Notes under the pieces: model-generated
Database searches by the model: none
Told to the model about the DNA's origin: nothing
Seen by the model: the letters and a program-made list of their open reading frames with translations, nothing else
DNA from: Candidatus Gastranaerophilales bacterium
GTDB lineage: Bacteria; Cyanobacteriota; Vampirovibrionia; Gastranaerophilales; Gastranaerophilaceae
Length of the DNA stretch: 35,801 nt
Assembly (NCBI GenBank): GCA_944322685.1
Contig: CALUPP010000074.1
Coordinates: forward strand, 1-35,801
Direction of reading: 5' to 3'
Part shown: piece after piece, positions 26,770-33,243 of the stretch
How positions within the stretch are numbered: the stretch's first letter is position 1
Layout: every line of letters begins with the position of its first letter
Program-made: the position numbers and the translations under genes

Positions 26770-28464
26770 TTAAAATGACGTTAAATCCTGAAGTTTAGGA
26801 ATCGCTGCACCACCGGCAGAAGCATCTGCGTTTTCTTCTCCGCCGTTAGCAGCTTCCAATGCTTTTGCAGCTTCCTCAGCAGCCTTTGCAACAGCCTGAG
26901 CATAAGCAGTATTCGTTAAACTAAAGGTATACTTTGCATTTGTACTATTTTCAATATCAATAGCTCCTCCCATATCGTCCACTTTCAAGCTGGAAAGTAT
27001 CAAATCAGATTCAGGTACAAGCGATTTTATACTTCTGTAAAATAGATACAAATCATTTACCGATACAGTTTCTCCGTCAATTTTATACCCGTCGCCTGCA
27101 TCGCTATAAAAGCTATTGAGCCAAACTTTTGCTGGAATTTCTGCACCAACTGCTGAAAAATACAGAACTTTGTTTTTAACAGTTTTTTCAATCTGTTTTG
27201 CAGCAGCATAGATGTCAATTTTATTTTTATCTTTTTGCAAAGACTCAAGCTGTTTATTCAACTCGCCCATTTCCGACTCAATTTGCCCCTTCTGAGATGC
27301 AAAAGAGCCGCTAATAGAATTTATAGCTTTTTGTCCGGCAAAGCAAATACCGGCAATAATTGCACCAATGATAACTGAATAAATCAATATTTGATCGCCC
27401 GTCATCTCAATTTCTTTGCCCATCAGCTCAAATTTCACGGCATCAGGAGCCGATTTTGCCTCAGTAGACAAGAAATTAAGCTGAAGTCCAAAGTGTCTTG
27501 CCGTATAAATAGCCGCACCAATAGCCTCAGGAGTGATTGTATTCTGGTAAGCAGGCAAAATATTCAAATCAACATCCATAATCGGTTGTTTAGCAAATTT
27601 ATTGCACTCAAGGAATACAATATTTGCACGCTGGCCATTCATATGCAAAGCGAGCGCTTCTGCGCTTACAAGATTTGTTTCACTGATTATTAACAGTTTT
27701 TCAGTCGGATATTTCGCAAGAACAGCTGAAGCTGCTTGAGAAATGGCAACATAAACTTCATCTCCTGCAAAAGATTTGATTGCCATAGGGTCTTCAAAGT
27801 ATTCAATAACGTTATGCTCCAACATTGAAAACACAGAATAGCTGTTTTGTGAAATCAACAAAATATTCCAGTTCGGATCGCCCGCAACTAGCCCTTTTGT
27901 TATCTCTGTAAACTCAAGCGCCTTAATTAATGAAGAATTTGTGTTTTCAATAGCAATCAAAGTCGCACCAAGCTCTTCAAAAACCTGCTTAATATTGTTA
28001 ACCATGGATTCTTGAATGGCAGAATAAAGAATATATCTGTTATCAGATTTATTATTTGCATTCACTTCAACCCAGCTTACAACAGGCGGATTTTTCTTAA
28101 AAATATAGTTTTGCTCAACATCAGATGTCAAAGCAGTCGTAACGCCTTCATCATCCAGCACGGTTGGCAAAAAAGTATGTCCAAAGAATACATTCGGCAG
28201 ATTCACAACTACATTTGCCTTTGAGGGAAGTATTTTCAACTCTTGGAACAATTCATTAAGAACAATTCTAAAAGAGTCAATATCCTCAATTTCTCTTGTC
28301 TGTGGGTTATATTCAAGAGGACGGTTGCCATATTTCATTACTTTATGGCTGCCTGGATCGACAACAATCATTTCCAATCCCACGTTTTGTGAAATAGATA
28401 CGCCAACGTTTGCTTTGTTACTTAGCGAAAATTTTGCTAATAAATCATTTAAAAAATCACTCAT
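26770..28464 (-). CDS. PilM-PilN fusion protein of the type IV pilus
   Basis: A single 564-residue chain combines two pilus proteins that are normally separate. Residues 1-335 resemble PilM, the cytoplasmic actin-like ATP-binding protein (ANVGVSISQNVGLEMIVVD, AIENTNSSLIKALEF, EAIGAAIYTARH). A PilN-like segment then begins with LQLNFLSTE, recalling the PilN peptide INLLP that binds PilM. Next come a membrane helix (358-378, ILIYSVIIGAIIAGICFAG), a coiled coil (385-420) and a periplasmic domain with VWLNSFYSDAGDGYKIDGET and SLVPESDLILSSLKVDD. The last 40 residues are Ala/Gly/Glu-rich and probably disordered. pilO follows after 20 bases. A separate pilM or pilN is not seen. Confidence 0.85.
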   Translation of the reverse strand: MSDFLNDLLAKFSLSNKANVGVSISQNVGLEMIVVDPGSHKVMKYGNRPLEYNPQTREIEDIDSFRIVLNELFQELKILPSKANVVVNLPNVFFGHTFLPTVLDDEGVTTALTSDVEQNYIFKKNPPVVSWVEVNANNKSDNRYILYSAIQESMVNNIKQVFEELGATLIAIENTNSSLIKALEFTEITKGLVAGDPNWNILLISQNSYSVFSMLEHNVIEYFEDPMAIKSFAGDEVYVAISQAASAVLAKYPTEKLLIISETNLVSAEALALHMNGQRANIVFLECNKFAKQPIMDVDLNILPAYQNTITPEAIGAAIYTARHFGLQLNFLSTEAKSAPDAVKFELMGKEIEMTGDQILIYSVIIGAIIAGICFAGQKAINSISGSFASQKGQIESEMGELNKQLESLQKDKNKIDIYAAAKQIEKTVKNKVLYFSAVGAEIPAKVWLNSFYSDAGDGYKIDGETVSVNDLYLFYRSIKSLVPESDLILSSLKVDDMGGAIDIENSTNAKYTFSLTNTAYAQAVAKAAEEAAKALEAANGGEENADASAGGAAIPKLQDLTSF

Positions 28465-28507
28465 CTATAATTCCAAATCTTTCATTGCATACAATTCTAT
28501 GATTGAC

Positions 28508-28536
28508 ATTATATTATAGTATAATAATCATGGCAA
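28508..28536 (-). promoter_or_regulatory. Promoter of the pilMN-pilO-speB operon
   Basis: On the minus strand TTGCCA (28531-28536) and TATAAT (28508-28513) are 17 bases apart, giving a leader of about 36 bases. A plus-strand TATAAT (28520-28525) that may serve rlmB lies inside the same spacer, so the two promoters overlap face to face and may exclude each other. Confidence 0.65.
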
Positions 28537-28549
28537 TAATTTAATACTA

Positions 28550-29323
28550 ATGGATGAGAAAATGGACATAAAAAATTATATATATGGCAGAAATAGCGTC
28601 ATAGAAGCACTAAATTCGCAAAGTAGCAGGATTAACAAAATATTAATATCTCAAAGTGTATCAAAAGATACAAAAATTAACGAAATTATAAAACTGGCAA
28701 AAGAAAAAAGCGTAATTTTTCAGTTTGTTCCTAAAGAAAAGTTTAAAGATTTTGCAAATATTGCTCATCAGGGCATTGCGGCCTATGTATCTCCTGTTAA
28801 ATACCATGACCTTAACGAATTTTTACCATTGAAGAACGAAAAACATTATAAAAAACTAATTATTCTCGATGGAATAGAAGACCCGCACAACTTTGGTGCA
28901 ATAGCAAGAACCGCATTATGTGCTGGATTTGACGGAATAATAATCCCCGCACGCCGAAACGCTCAGGTGAACGCAACAGTTGAAAAAACATCGGCAGGGG
29001 CAATTAACCACATACCAATAATCCAGGTTAATAGCCTTTCAAGCACAATATCGAAACTCAAAGATAACGACTACTGGATAATTGCCGCAGACGCAAAAGG
29101 AAAAGATAATTACTTTGATGTTGACCTCACAGACATGAATCTGGCTCTGATTATGGGCGGAGAAGAAACAGGGGTCTCAAAAGGCAATCTTAAACAGGCG
29201 GATTTTATTGTAAAAATCCCAATGTTAAGAAATTTTAACTCTTTGAACGTCTCAAACGCAGCAGCAGCAATAATTTTTGAAATTGTTAGACAAAATATCC
29301 AAAAACAAGGTTTAAAATTGTAA
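28550..29323 (+). CDS. rlmB: RlmB/TrmH-type SpoU RNA 2'-O-methyltransferase
   Basis: A 257-residue SAM-dependent enzyme of the SPOUT class, most like RlmB, which methylates the 2'-OH of a guanosine in domain V of 23S rRNA. The N-terminal substrate-binding part begins IYGRNSVIEAL (about 11-21). The trefoil-knot domain has motif 1 with the catalytic Arg (DPHNFGAIARTALCAGFDG), motif 2 (IMGGEETGVSKG, about 201-212) and motif 3 (NSLNVSNAAAAIIFE, about 228-242). A different RNA target within the family cannot be excluded. ATG at 28550 or 28562 are both possible; the second has GGATGAG upstream. It diverges from the pilMN operon and precedes rpoD by 65 bases. Confidence 0.9.
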   Translation: MDEKMDIKNYIYGRNSVIEALNSQSSRINKILISQSVSKDTKINEIIKLAKEKSVIFQFVPKEKFKDFANIAHQGIAAYVSPVKYHDLNEFLPLKNEKHYKKLIILDGIEDPHNFGAIARTALCAGFDGIIIPARRNAQVNATVEKTSAGAINHIPIIQVNSLSSTISKLKDNDYWIIAADAKGKDNYFDVDLTDMNLALIMGGEETGVSKGNLKQADFIVKIPMLRNFNSLNVSNAAAAIIFEIVRQNIQKQGLKL

Positions 29324-29388
29324 AAAAATGGGCATTATTAAAATATAAGGATAGTATTTTATTATAAAGTCCAAAATCAGGAGATACG

Positions 29389-30393
29389 ATGGTAAACAAA
29401 ACTGACAAATTTGCTAATGAAGAAGCGGAAACTATTGAAACCGAAGAAGAAGTTTCGCTGGATGAGCTCAATGCACCCTCTGACGACGAAGATTTGATTA
29501 TGTCAGTGGAAGAACCAAAAACTGAAGAAAGCCCGAGCACCGTCAACGCAGATGACTCGGTTAAAATTTATCTTCAACAAATAGGAAAAATCCCGCTTCT
29601 CACCGCAGAAGAAGAGCTCAAAGTTGCCAAAGAAATCAAAGACAACAACTCCGAATCTGCAAAAGAAACGCTTATAAATGCAAATTTGAGGCTGGTTGTC
29701 AGCATCGCAAAGAAATATATCGGCCGCGGCCTTTCTTTCCTTGATTTGATTCAAGAGGGAAACATGGGGCTTATGAAAGCTGCTGAAAAATTCGACTACG
29801 AAAAGGGTTACAAGTTTTCAACCTATGCAACATGGTGGATTCAGCAGTCAATTACCCGTGCTATCGCTGATAAATCAAGAATTATCAGGCTTCCCGTCCA
29901 CATGATTGAAACATTAAGCAAAATAAAGAAAGTTACCGTTGATTTAACAACAGAAACAGGCAAAATCCCCTCAAAAGAAGAAATAGCCTACAAAGTCGGC
30001 ATACCTGTAAACAAACTTTCTGCCCTAATTAAAGCAGCACAATCCACAATCAGCATTGAAACCCCGGCAACGGTAAAAGATGAATCCTCAAAACTGGGCG
30101 ATTTCATTGTCGACGAAAGCACAATCTCTCCGGATACAAAAGTTACGCAGGAAAACCTGTTCGACGACATAAGAAAAATGCTCAACCAGCTGAGCCCGAA
30201 AGAACGCGACGTTTTGATTATGCGATATGGCCTGAACGACGACGGAATGCGCAAAACCCTCGAAGAAATCGGCACCAGATACGGCGTTTCCAGAGAAAGA
30301 ATCCGCCAAATCGAAAACAGAGCAATCAGCAAACTCAAAAAACTGTGCAAAAACAACAATCTTAATAAAAATTTGAAGAATTATTTTAATTAA
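29389..30393 (+). CDS. rpoD: Primary-type sigma-70 factor
   Basis: A 334-residue sigma factor directing RNA polymerase to -35/-10 promoters. Residues 1-55 are an acidic, disordered-looking extension without a recognisable region 1.1. Region 1.2 starts at [17 protein letters not shown]. Region 2 is very conserved ([53 protein letters not shown]). Region 3 is about 175-255. Region 4 ends with [11 protein letters not shown] and [20 protein letters not shown]. It is on the short side for a housekeeping sigma, as seen in cyanobacterial group 1/2 factors; a group 2 paralogue is the alternative. CAGGAGA lies nine bases before the ATG. A large inverted repeat follows the gene. Confidence 0.92.
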   Translation: MVNKTDKFANEEAETIETEEEVSLDELNAPSDDEDLIMSVEEPKTEESPSTVNADDSVKIYLQQIGKIPLLTAEEELKVAKEIKDNNSESAKETLINANLRLVVSIAKKYIGRGLSFLDLIQEGNMGLMKAAEKFDYEKGYKFSTYATWWIQQSITRAIADKSRIIRLPVHMIETLSKIKKVTVDLTTETGKIPSKEEIAYKVGIPVNKLSALIKAAQSTISIETPATVKDESSKLGDFIVDESTISPDTKVTQENLFDDIRKMLNQLSPKERDVLIMRYGLNDDGMRKTLEEIGTRYGVSRERIRQIENRAISKLKKLCKNNNLNKNLKNYFN

Positions 30394-30409
30394 GACAATT
30401 GCTGTTGCA

Positions 30410-30488
30410 TAAAAATATTTATGTATTCATTTTTCAGGCTTTATTCGCATACTCATTGGCGTCAAAAACAAATACATAAATATTTTTA
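30410..30488. repeat. Long A+T-rich inverted repeat downstream of rpoD
   Basis: Perfect 18-base arms (30410-30427 and 30471-30488, core AAATATTTATGTATT) enclose 43 bases, and T-runs inside extend the pairing to about 25 positions. The structure ends in ATTTTTA. It may act as a terminator for rpoD, or be a small mobile repeat remnant. Confidence 0.6.
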
Positions 30489-30575
30489 CTTTGTAAAGCT
30501 TCAACTTAATAAAATAAGCCCGAGAACAACATTCCCTACCATAAAATATCTCGGTCAAACTAAGTATTTTAACTT

Positions 30576-30603
30576 TTTTATAAAGTATGATATACTTATA
30601 AAA
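30576..30603. promoter_or_regulatory. Palindrome upstream of the second prepilin gene
   Basis: A nearly perfect inverted repeat, AAGTAT-GAT-ATACTT with TTTTAT/ATAAAA flanks, lies 29 bases before the prepilin start. It contains TATACT, a possible -10 box, so a repressor site over the promoter is plausible. The -35 region is poor and the sequence is A+T-rich, so chance cannot be excluded. Confidence 0.35.
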
Positions 30604-30631
30604 AGAATAATATTGTTTATAGAAAGAGTAT

Positions 30632-31342
30632 ATGCAGCATCAAAAGTCAAACGGATTTAGCACAACAGAAACACTGACAGTGTTTGCGGTTGTCATAATT
30701 ATAGGCGCGTTAATCATTTCAGGGCTTATTCACAACGCCCAGCGTCTTGAAACAATAAGCCAGATAAAAAAGGCTTATAATACATTCAACAAAGCCTACA
30801 ACTTGGCAAAAATGTCGGAAGGCGGCCCCGAAAGCTGGACAAGGACAAGGTATCCGGTTATTGACTATTATAAAGTCCTCAAAAAATACGTAAGAATCCA
30901 GCACATGGATCTTCCTGCGCATCTTTCCGGACTTGTTTATTACGGAATCGGCGGCGAGCAGGAAATTTATGTTTCTAAAAATGAAGCGGTTCTGGGCAGA
31001 CTTGATGACGGTTCAATAATAAGAATCGCGAATGTAAACCCTCGCTGCGACTCGGTTCACGGGGCATCAACAGCATTGAAAAACGTTTGCGGAGAACTTT
31101 TTATCCAAATCAGAGATATTAACGGCAATGTTACCTTAACCAACTCAATTCTCGGCAAAAATACTTTTGTATTCTACATAACAACAGAAGGATTTGTCCC
31201 GGTCGGTTCAAAAGGCAGCAAAGAAGACGCGCAATACATGTGCAGCAAATCAAACAACCTCAAAACCGACAGCAGAAGCTGCACAGCTTGGGCTTTGCAG
31301 AAAGAAAACCTTGATTATCTTTCTCGCCAGATAAAATGGTAA
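30632..31342 (+). CDS. Type IV prepilin-like (pseudopilin) protein
   Basis: A 236-residue protein with a prepilin signal: leader MQHQKSNG, cleavage before Phe9, Glu13 at position +5, and a hydrophobic helix (TVFAVVIIIGALIISGLI). The helix continues into a soluble domain with a likely alpha1 extension (TISQIKKAYNTFNKAYNLAK). Four cysteines occur in two pairs, CDSVHGASTALKNVC and CSKSNNLKTDSRSC, which could form disulfides. The tail TAWALQKENLDYL looks like a conserved C-terminal motif. Like the prepilin at 2474-3379 it has Ser-Thr-x-Glu where Thr-Leu-x-Glu is usual. It may be a minor pilin of the apparatus encoded by the pilMN-pilO genes. It ends exactly where the convergent small gene ends. 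Confidence 0.85.
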   Translation: MQHQKSNGFSTTETLTVFAVVIIIGALIISGLIHNAQRLETISQIKKAYNTFNKAYNLAKMSEGGPESWTRTRYPVIDYYKVLKKYVRIQHMDLPAHLSGLVYYGIGGEQEIYVSKNEAVLGRLDDGSIIRIANVNPRCDSVHGASTALKNVCGELFIQIRDINGNVTLTNSILGKNTFVFYITTEGFVPVGSKGSKEDAQYMCSKSNNLKTDSRSCTAWALQKENLDYLSRQIKW

Positions 31343-31621
31343 TCAATTTTCACAGCTCATATAGCCAAGAATGCTGAATGCGGCGATTTTTTCGTCAGAA
31401 ATGTTCAGCCATTCGTATTTCGGGCTTTCAATATTGCAGCTGCATTCGTCAAAATGGTGGCAAATTGTGGCGTCTTTCAGGGTAAGAATGTGTTTTATCA
31501 TTTCATGCTTATCGCGCACAAAAGTCCCGTAAATCTTAAAAGCATCGGTAAAAACAACGATTTCAGTCACACCGCCAGTCATATCGGACACTTTTATGAT
31601 TTTTTCAATAATATCGGACAT
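31343..31621 (-). CDS. Small protein of unknown function under a ribosome-site hairpin
   Basis: A 92-residue protein. The open frame extends to 31723, but the ATG at 31621 is chosen because AGGAGGT lies just upstream. I do not recognise a family. The order of predicted strands (VTEIVVFTDAFKIYGTF, HILTLKDATI, YEWLNISDEKIAAFSIL) resembles an Sm/LSm-like small barrel; this is pattern reading only. Four cysteines lie in the second half (CHHFDECSC and a late Cys). Nearly all of its short leader folds into a 15-bp hairpin covering the ribosome binding site, so translation is probably controlled. It ends without a gap against the convergent prepilin gene. Confidence 0.75.
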   Translation of the reverse strand: MSDIIEKIIKVSDMTGGVTEIVVFTDAFKIYGTFVRDKHEMIKHILTLKDATICHHFDECSCNIESPKYEWLNISDEKIAAFSILGYMSCEN

Positions 31622-31623
31622 AA

Positions 31624-31667
31624 AAAACCTCCTTTTATGATTTTTTTCAATTATAAAAGGAGGTTTT
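31624..31667 (-). promoter_or_regulatory. Hairpin masking the Shine-Dalgarno site of the 92-residue gene
   Basis: Perfect 15-base arms (31624-31638 and 31653-31667) enclose a 14-base loop. On the mRNA the 5' arm holds CCTCC and the 3' arm holds AGGAGGT, two to three bases before the start codon region. The ribosome site is fully paired. The six T's after the 3' arm also make it resemble an attenuator. Confidence 0.75.
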
Positions 31668-31671
31668 GAAA

Positions 31672-31701
31672 ATTTTATCCGTAAAAAGGCTAATATTTCA
31701 A
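31672..31701 (-). promoter_or_regulatory. Candidate promoter of the 92-residue gene
   Basis: On the minus strand TTGAAA (31696-31701) and TAAAAT (31672-31677) are 18 bases apart. The expected start near 31665 coincides with the first bases of the hairpin, so the RNA would begin with that structure. Confidence 0.5.
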
Positions 31702-31704
31702 GGT

Positions 31705-31776
31705 AAAATCCGTTTCCCGGCAAAGTGCTCTCGCAAACCGGCCTGAGAGCAAACTTCGCCTAAAATAGCGGATTTT
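31705..31776 (-). terminator. Structured element at the end of gloA
   Basis: Starting at the gloA stop codon, the minus-strand RNA can form three stacked stems: AAAATCCG/CGGATTTT (outer), GGCGAAGT/ACTTTGCC with one G-U pair (middle) and GCTCTC/GAGAGC (inner), with a 12-base loop. It ends in TTTT and probably ends or protects the gloA transcript. Confidence 0.5.
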
Positions 31777-32165
31777 TAATACTGGCTGAGCTTGTTTTCA
31801 ATAATTTCAACTTCATTTCCGTCCGGATCTTTAATAAATGCAATTTTCAACCCCGCACCCTCAAGTACAAAAGGCTCATACAAATATTCATAGCCCATTT
31901 TATGAAGTTTTTGGGTAAATTCATCAAACGACTCGGTTTCAAAGGCAAAATGCCCGAATGCATCGCCATTTTTGTAACCGTCAAGCGGGGTATCAAAGTT
32001 CTCCGTAAGCTCAATCTGCACATTTCCATAGCTATCGGCAAGATAATGAAGCCTGCTGTCATCCAAATCCATTGTTTTGACCTCTTTTAGCCCCAAAAGT
32101 TCGCCATAGAACTTCATTGATTCTTCATAATTCTTAACGCGAATCATAATATGTAACAAACGCAT
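31776..32165 (-). CDS. gloA: Glyoxalase I (lactoylglutathione lyase)
   Basis: A 129-residue enzyme that turns the hemithioacetal of methylglyoxal and glutathione into S-lactoylglutathione. The metal ligands are at the expected places: His5 (LLHIMIRV), Glu52 (IELTEN), His72 (FGHFAFE) and Glu120 (GNEVEIIE). Length and spacing match the E. coli nickel-type enzyme, though the broad VOC superfamily includes other activities. The divergent gshB-gshA pair, which makes glutathione, strongly supports the glyoxalase role. Shine-Dalgarno TGGAGGA lies just before the ATG. Confidence 0.9.
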   Translation of the reverse strand: MRLLHIMIRVKNYEESMKFYGELLGLKEVKTMDLDDSRLHYLADSYGNVQIELTENFDTPLDGYKNGDAFGHFAFETESFDEFTQKLHKMGYEYLYEPFVLEGAGLKIAFIKDPDGNEVEIIENKLSQY

Positions 32166-32196
32166 AGTTTTTCCTCCATTTAAGCCAATCGGGTTA

Positions 32197-32205
32197 ATTA
32201 TACCA
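32197..32205 (-). promoter_or_regulatory. Extended -10 promoter of gloA
   Basis: The minus strand reads TGG-TATAAT, an extended -10 box that can work without a good -35 element, which is absent here. Transcription should start near 32190, giving a leader of about 25 bases that contains the gloA ribosome site. Confidence 0.5.
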
Positions 32206-32210
32206 TATCA

Positions 32211-32238
32211 TTGTAATTTTTGTTTTAGCTGATATATT
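32211..32238 (+). promoter_or_regulatory. Promoter of gshB-gshA
   Basis: TTGTAA (32211-32216) and TATATT (32233-32238) are 16 bases apart. A leader of about 12 bases would precede the ATG at 32257. The promoter is back to back with that of gloA, so one regulator could act on both. Confidence 0.45.
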
Positions 32239-32256
32239 AAATTTGGGTAAAATTTT

Positions 32257-33243
32257 ATGCAAAACGTACTTTTTATCATAGACGAACTAGAACTGAAATA
32301 CTTTGAATTCAATGACCTGGTCACGAATCACTGGCTCATAAAAGAGCTCTTGGAAAGAGGTTTTAAGGTCTGCGTTTCAACAAAAAACAGGCTGATGATA
32401 GAAAATGCCTGCGGCATGGCGATTTATTTTGATTCTTTTGCAAAAAACGGCGATATTTTTTACGAAAAAACCGAAAAAAAGGGGGAAATTAACGATTTTG
32501 ATGTCGTTTTCTTCCGTCCCGACCCGCCCGTCGACGTAAACTACATAAACGCCTGCTATGTGTTCGATTTTGTAGATAAAACAAAAACCCTCGTAATAAA
32601 CGACCCTTGCGCGGTGCGAAATTTCAACGAAAAACTGCATTTGAACTATTTTCCGCAATATGCGCCCGAAAATATCGTCACATCTTCAAAAGCGGAAATA
32701 AAAGAATTTGTAAACTCATACCAAAACGCAATAATAAAGCCGCTAAACCGGTGTTTTGGCAGCGGGGTTTATTTTTTGCACGCAGGCGACCCGAATATTA
32801 ATTCAATCATCTCAAACCTCACCGAAGACGGAAAAACAGCCGTCATGGTGCAACGCTACCTTGAAAAAGCCGTCCATGGCGACAAACGCGTGCTGATTTT
32901 CAATGATTTTGTCTTTGATGAATGCGTCAGAAAGCTTCCGGGCAAGGATGATTTCAAATTCAACACGCATAACGATAATTTCTTCGAAAAAGCAGAACTT
33001 ACCCCAAAAGAAAAGGAAATGGCGCAAGATGTCGCCTCAAAACTCTCGAAAATGGGGCTTTATATGGCCGGGCTCGACGTTATCGACGAAAAAATAATCG
33101 AAATAAACGTCACAAGCCCCTGCTATTTCATAAGAGAGATAAACAACCTGAACAAAACAAATTTCCAAAACACCCTGATGGCACAAATCACGAATTTTAT
33201 TAACACCAAAACGGCAAAACTCTATGCTAAAACAAATAGCTGA
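32257..33243 (+). CDS. gshB: Glutathione synthetase (ATP-grasp)
   Basis: The second step of glutathione synthesis: gamma-glutamylcysteine plus glycine and ATP give glutathione. The 328-residue protein follows the bacterial GshB pattern. It has an N-terminal VLFIIDELELKYFEFND, a FRPDPPVDVNYI block, a VINDPCAVRNFNEKL block, an ATP-grasp segment IIKPLNRCFGSGVYFL (about 158-173), VQRYLEKAVHGDKRV and the metal-binding EINVTSP near residue 290. The glycine-rich ATP loop differs from the usual KPLDGxGG. It overlaps the gshA start by 20 bases. No good ribosome site precedes the ATG. Confidence 0.93.
   Translation: MQNVLFIIDELELKYFEFNDLVTNHWLIKELLERGFKVCVSTKNRLMIENACGMAIYFDSFAKNGDIFYEKTEKKGEINDFDVVFFRPDPPVDVNYINACYVFDFVDKTKTLVINDPCAVRNFNEKLHLNYFPQYAPENIVTSSKAEIKEFVNSYQNAIIKPLNRCFGSGVYFLHAGDPNINSIISNLTEDGKTAVMVQRYLEKAVHGDKRVLIFNDFVFDECVRKLPGKDDFKFNTHNDNFFEKAELTPKEKEMAQDVASKLSKMGLYMAGLDVIDEKIIEINVTSPCYFIREINNLNKTNFQNTLMAQITNFINTKTAKLYAKTNS

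Noticed and set aside
30421-30660. 79-codon frame between rpoD and the prepilin gene
   Set aside because: It covers the inverted repeats, overlaps the prepilin start, and its product is low-complexity without family features.
31622-31723. N-terminal extension of the 92-residue protein up to 31723
   Set aside because: It would translate through the hairpin and promoter; the ATG at 31621 has an ideal ribosome site.
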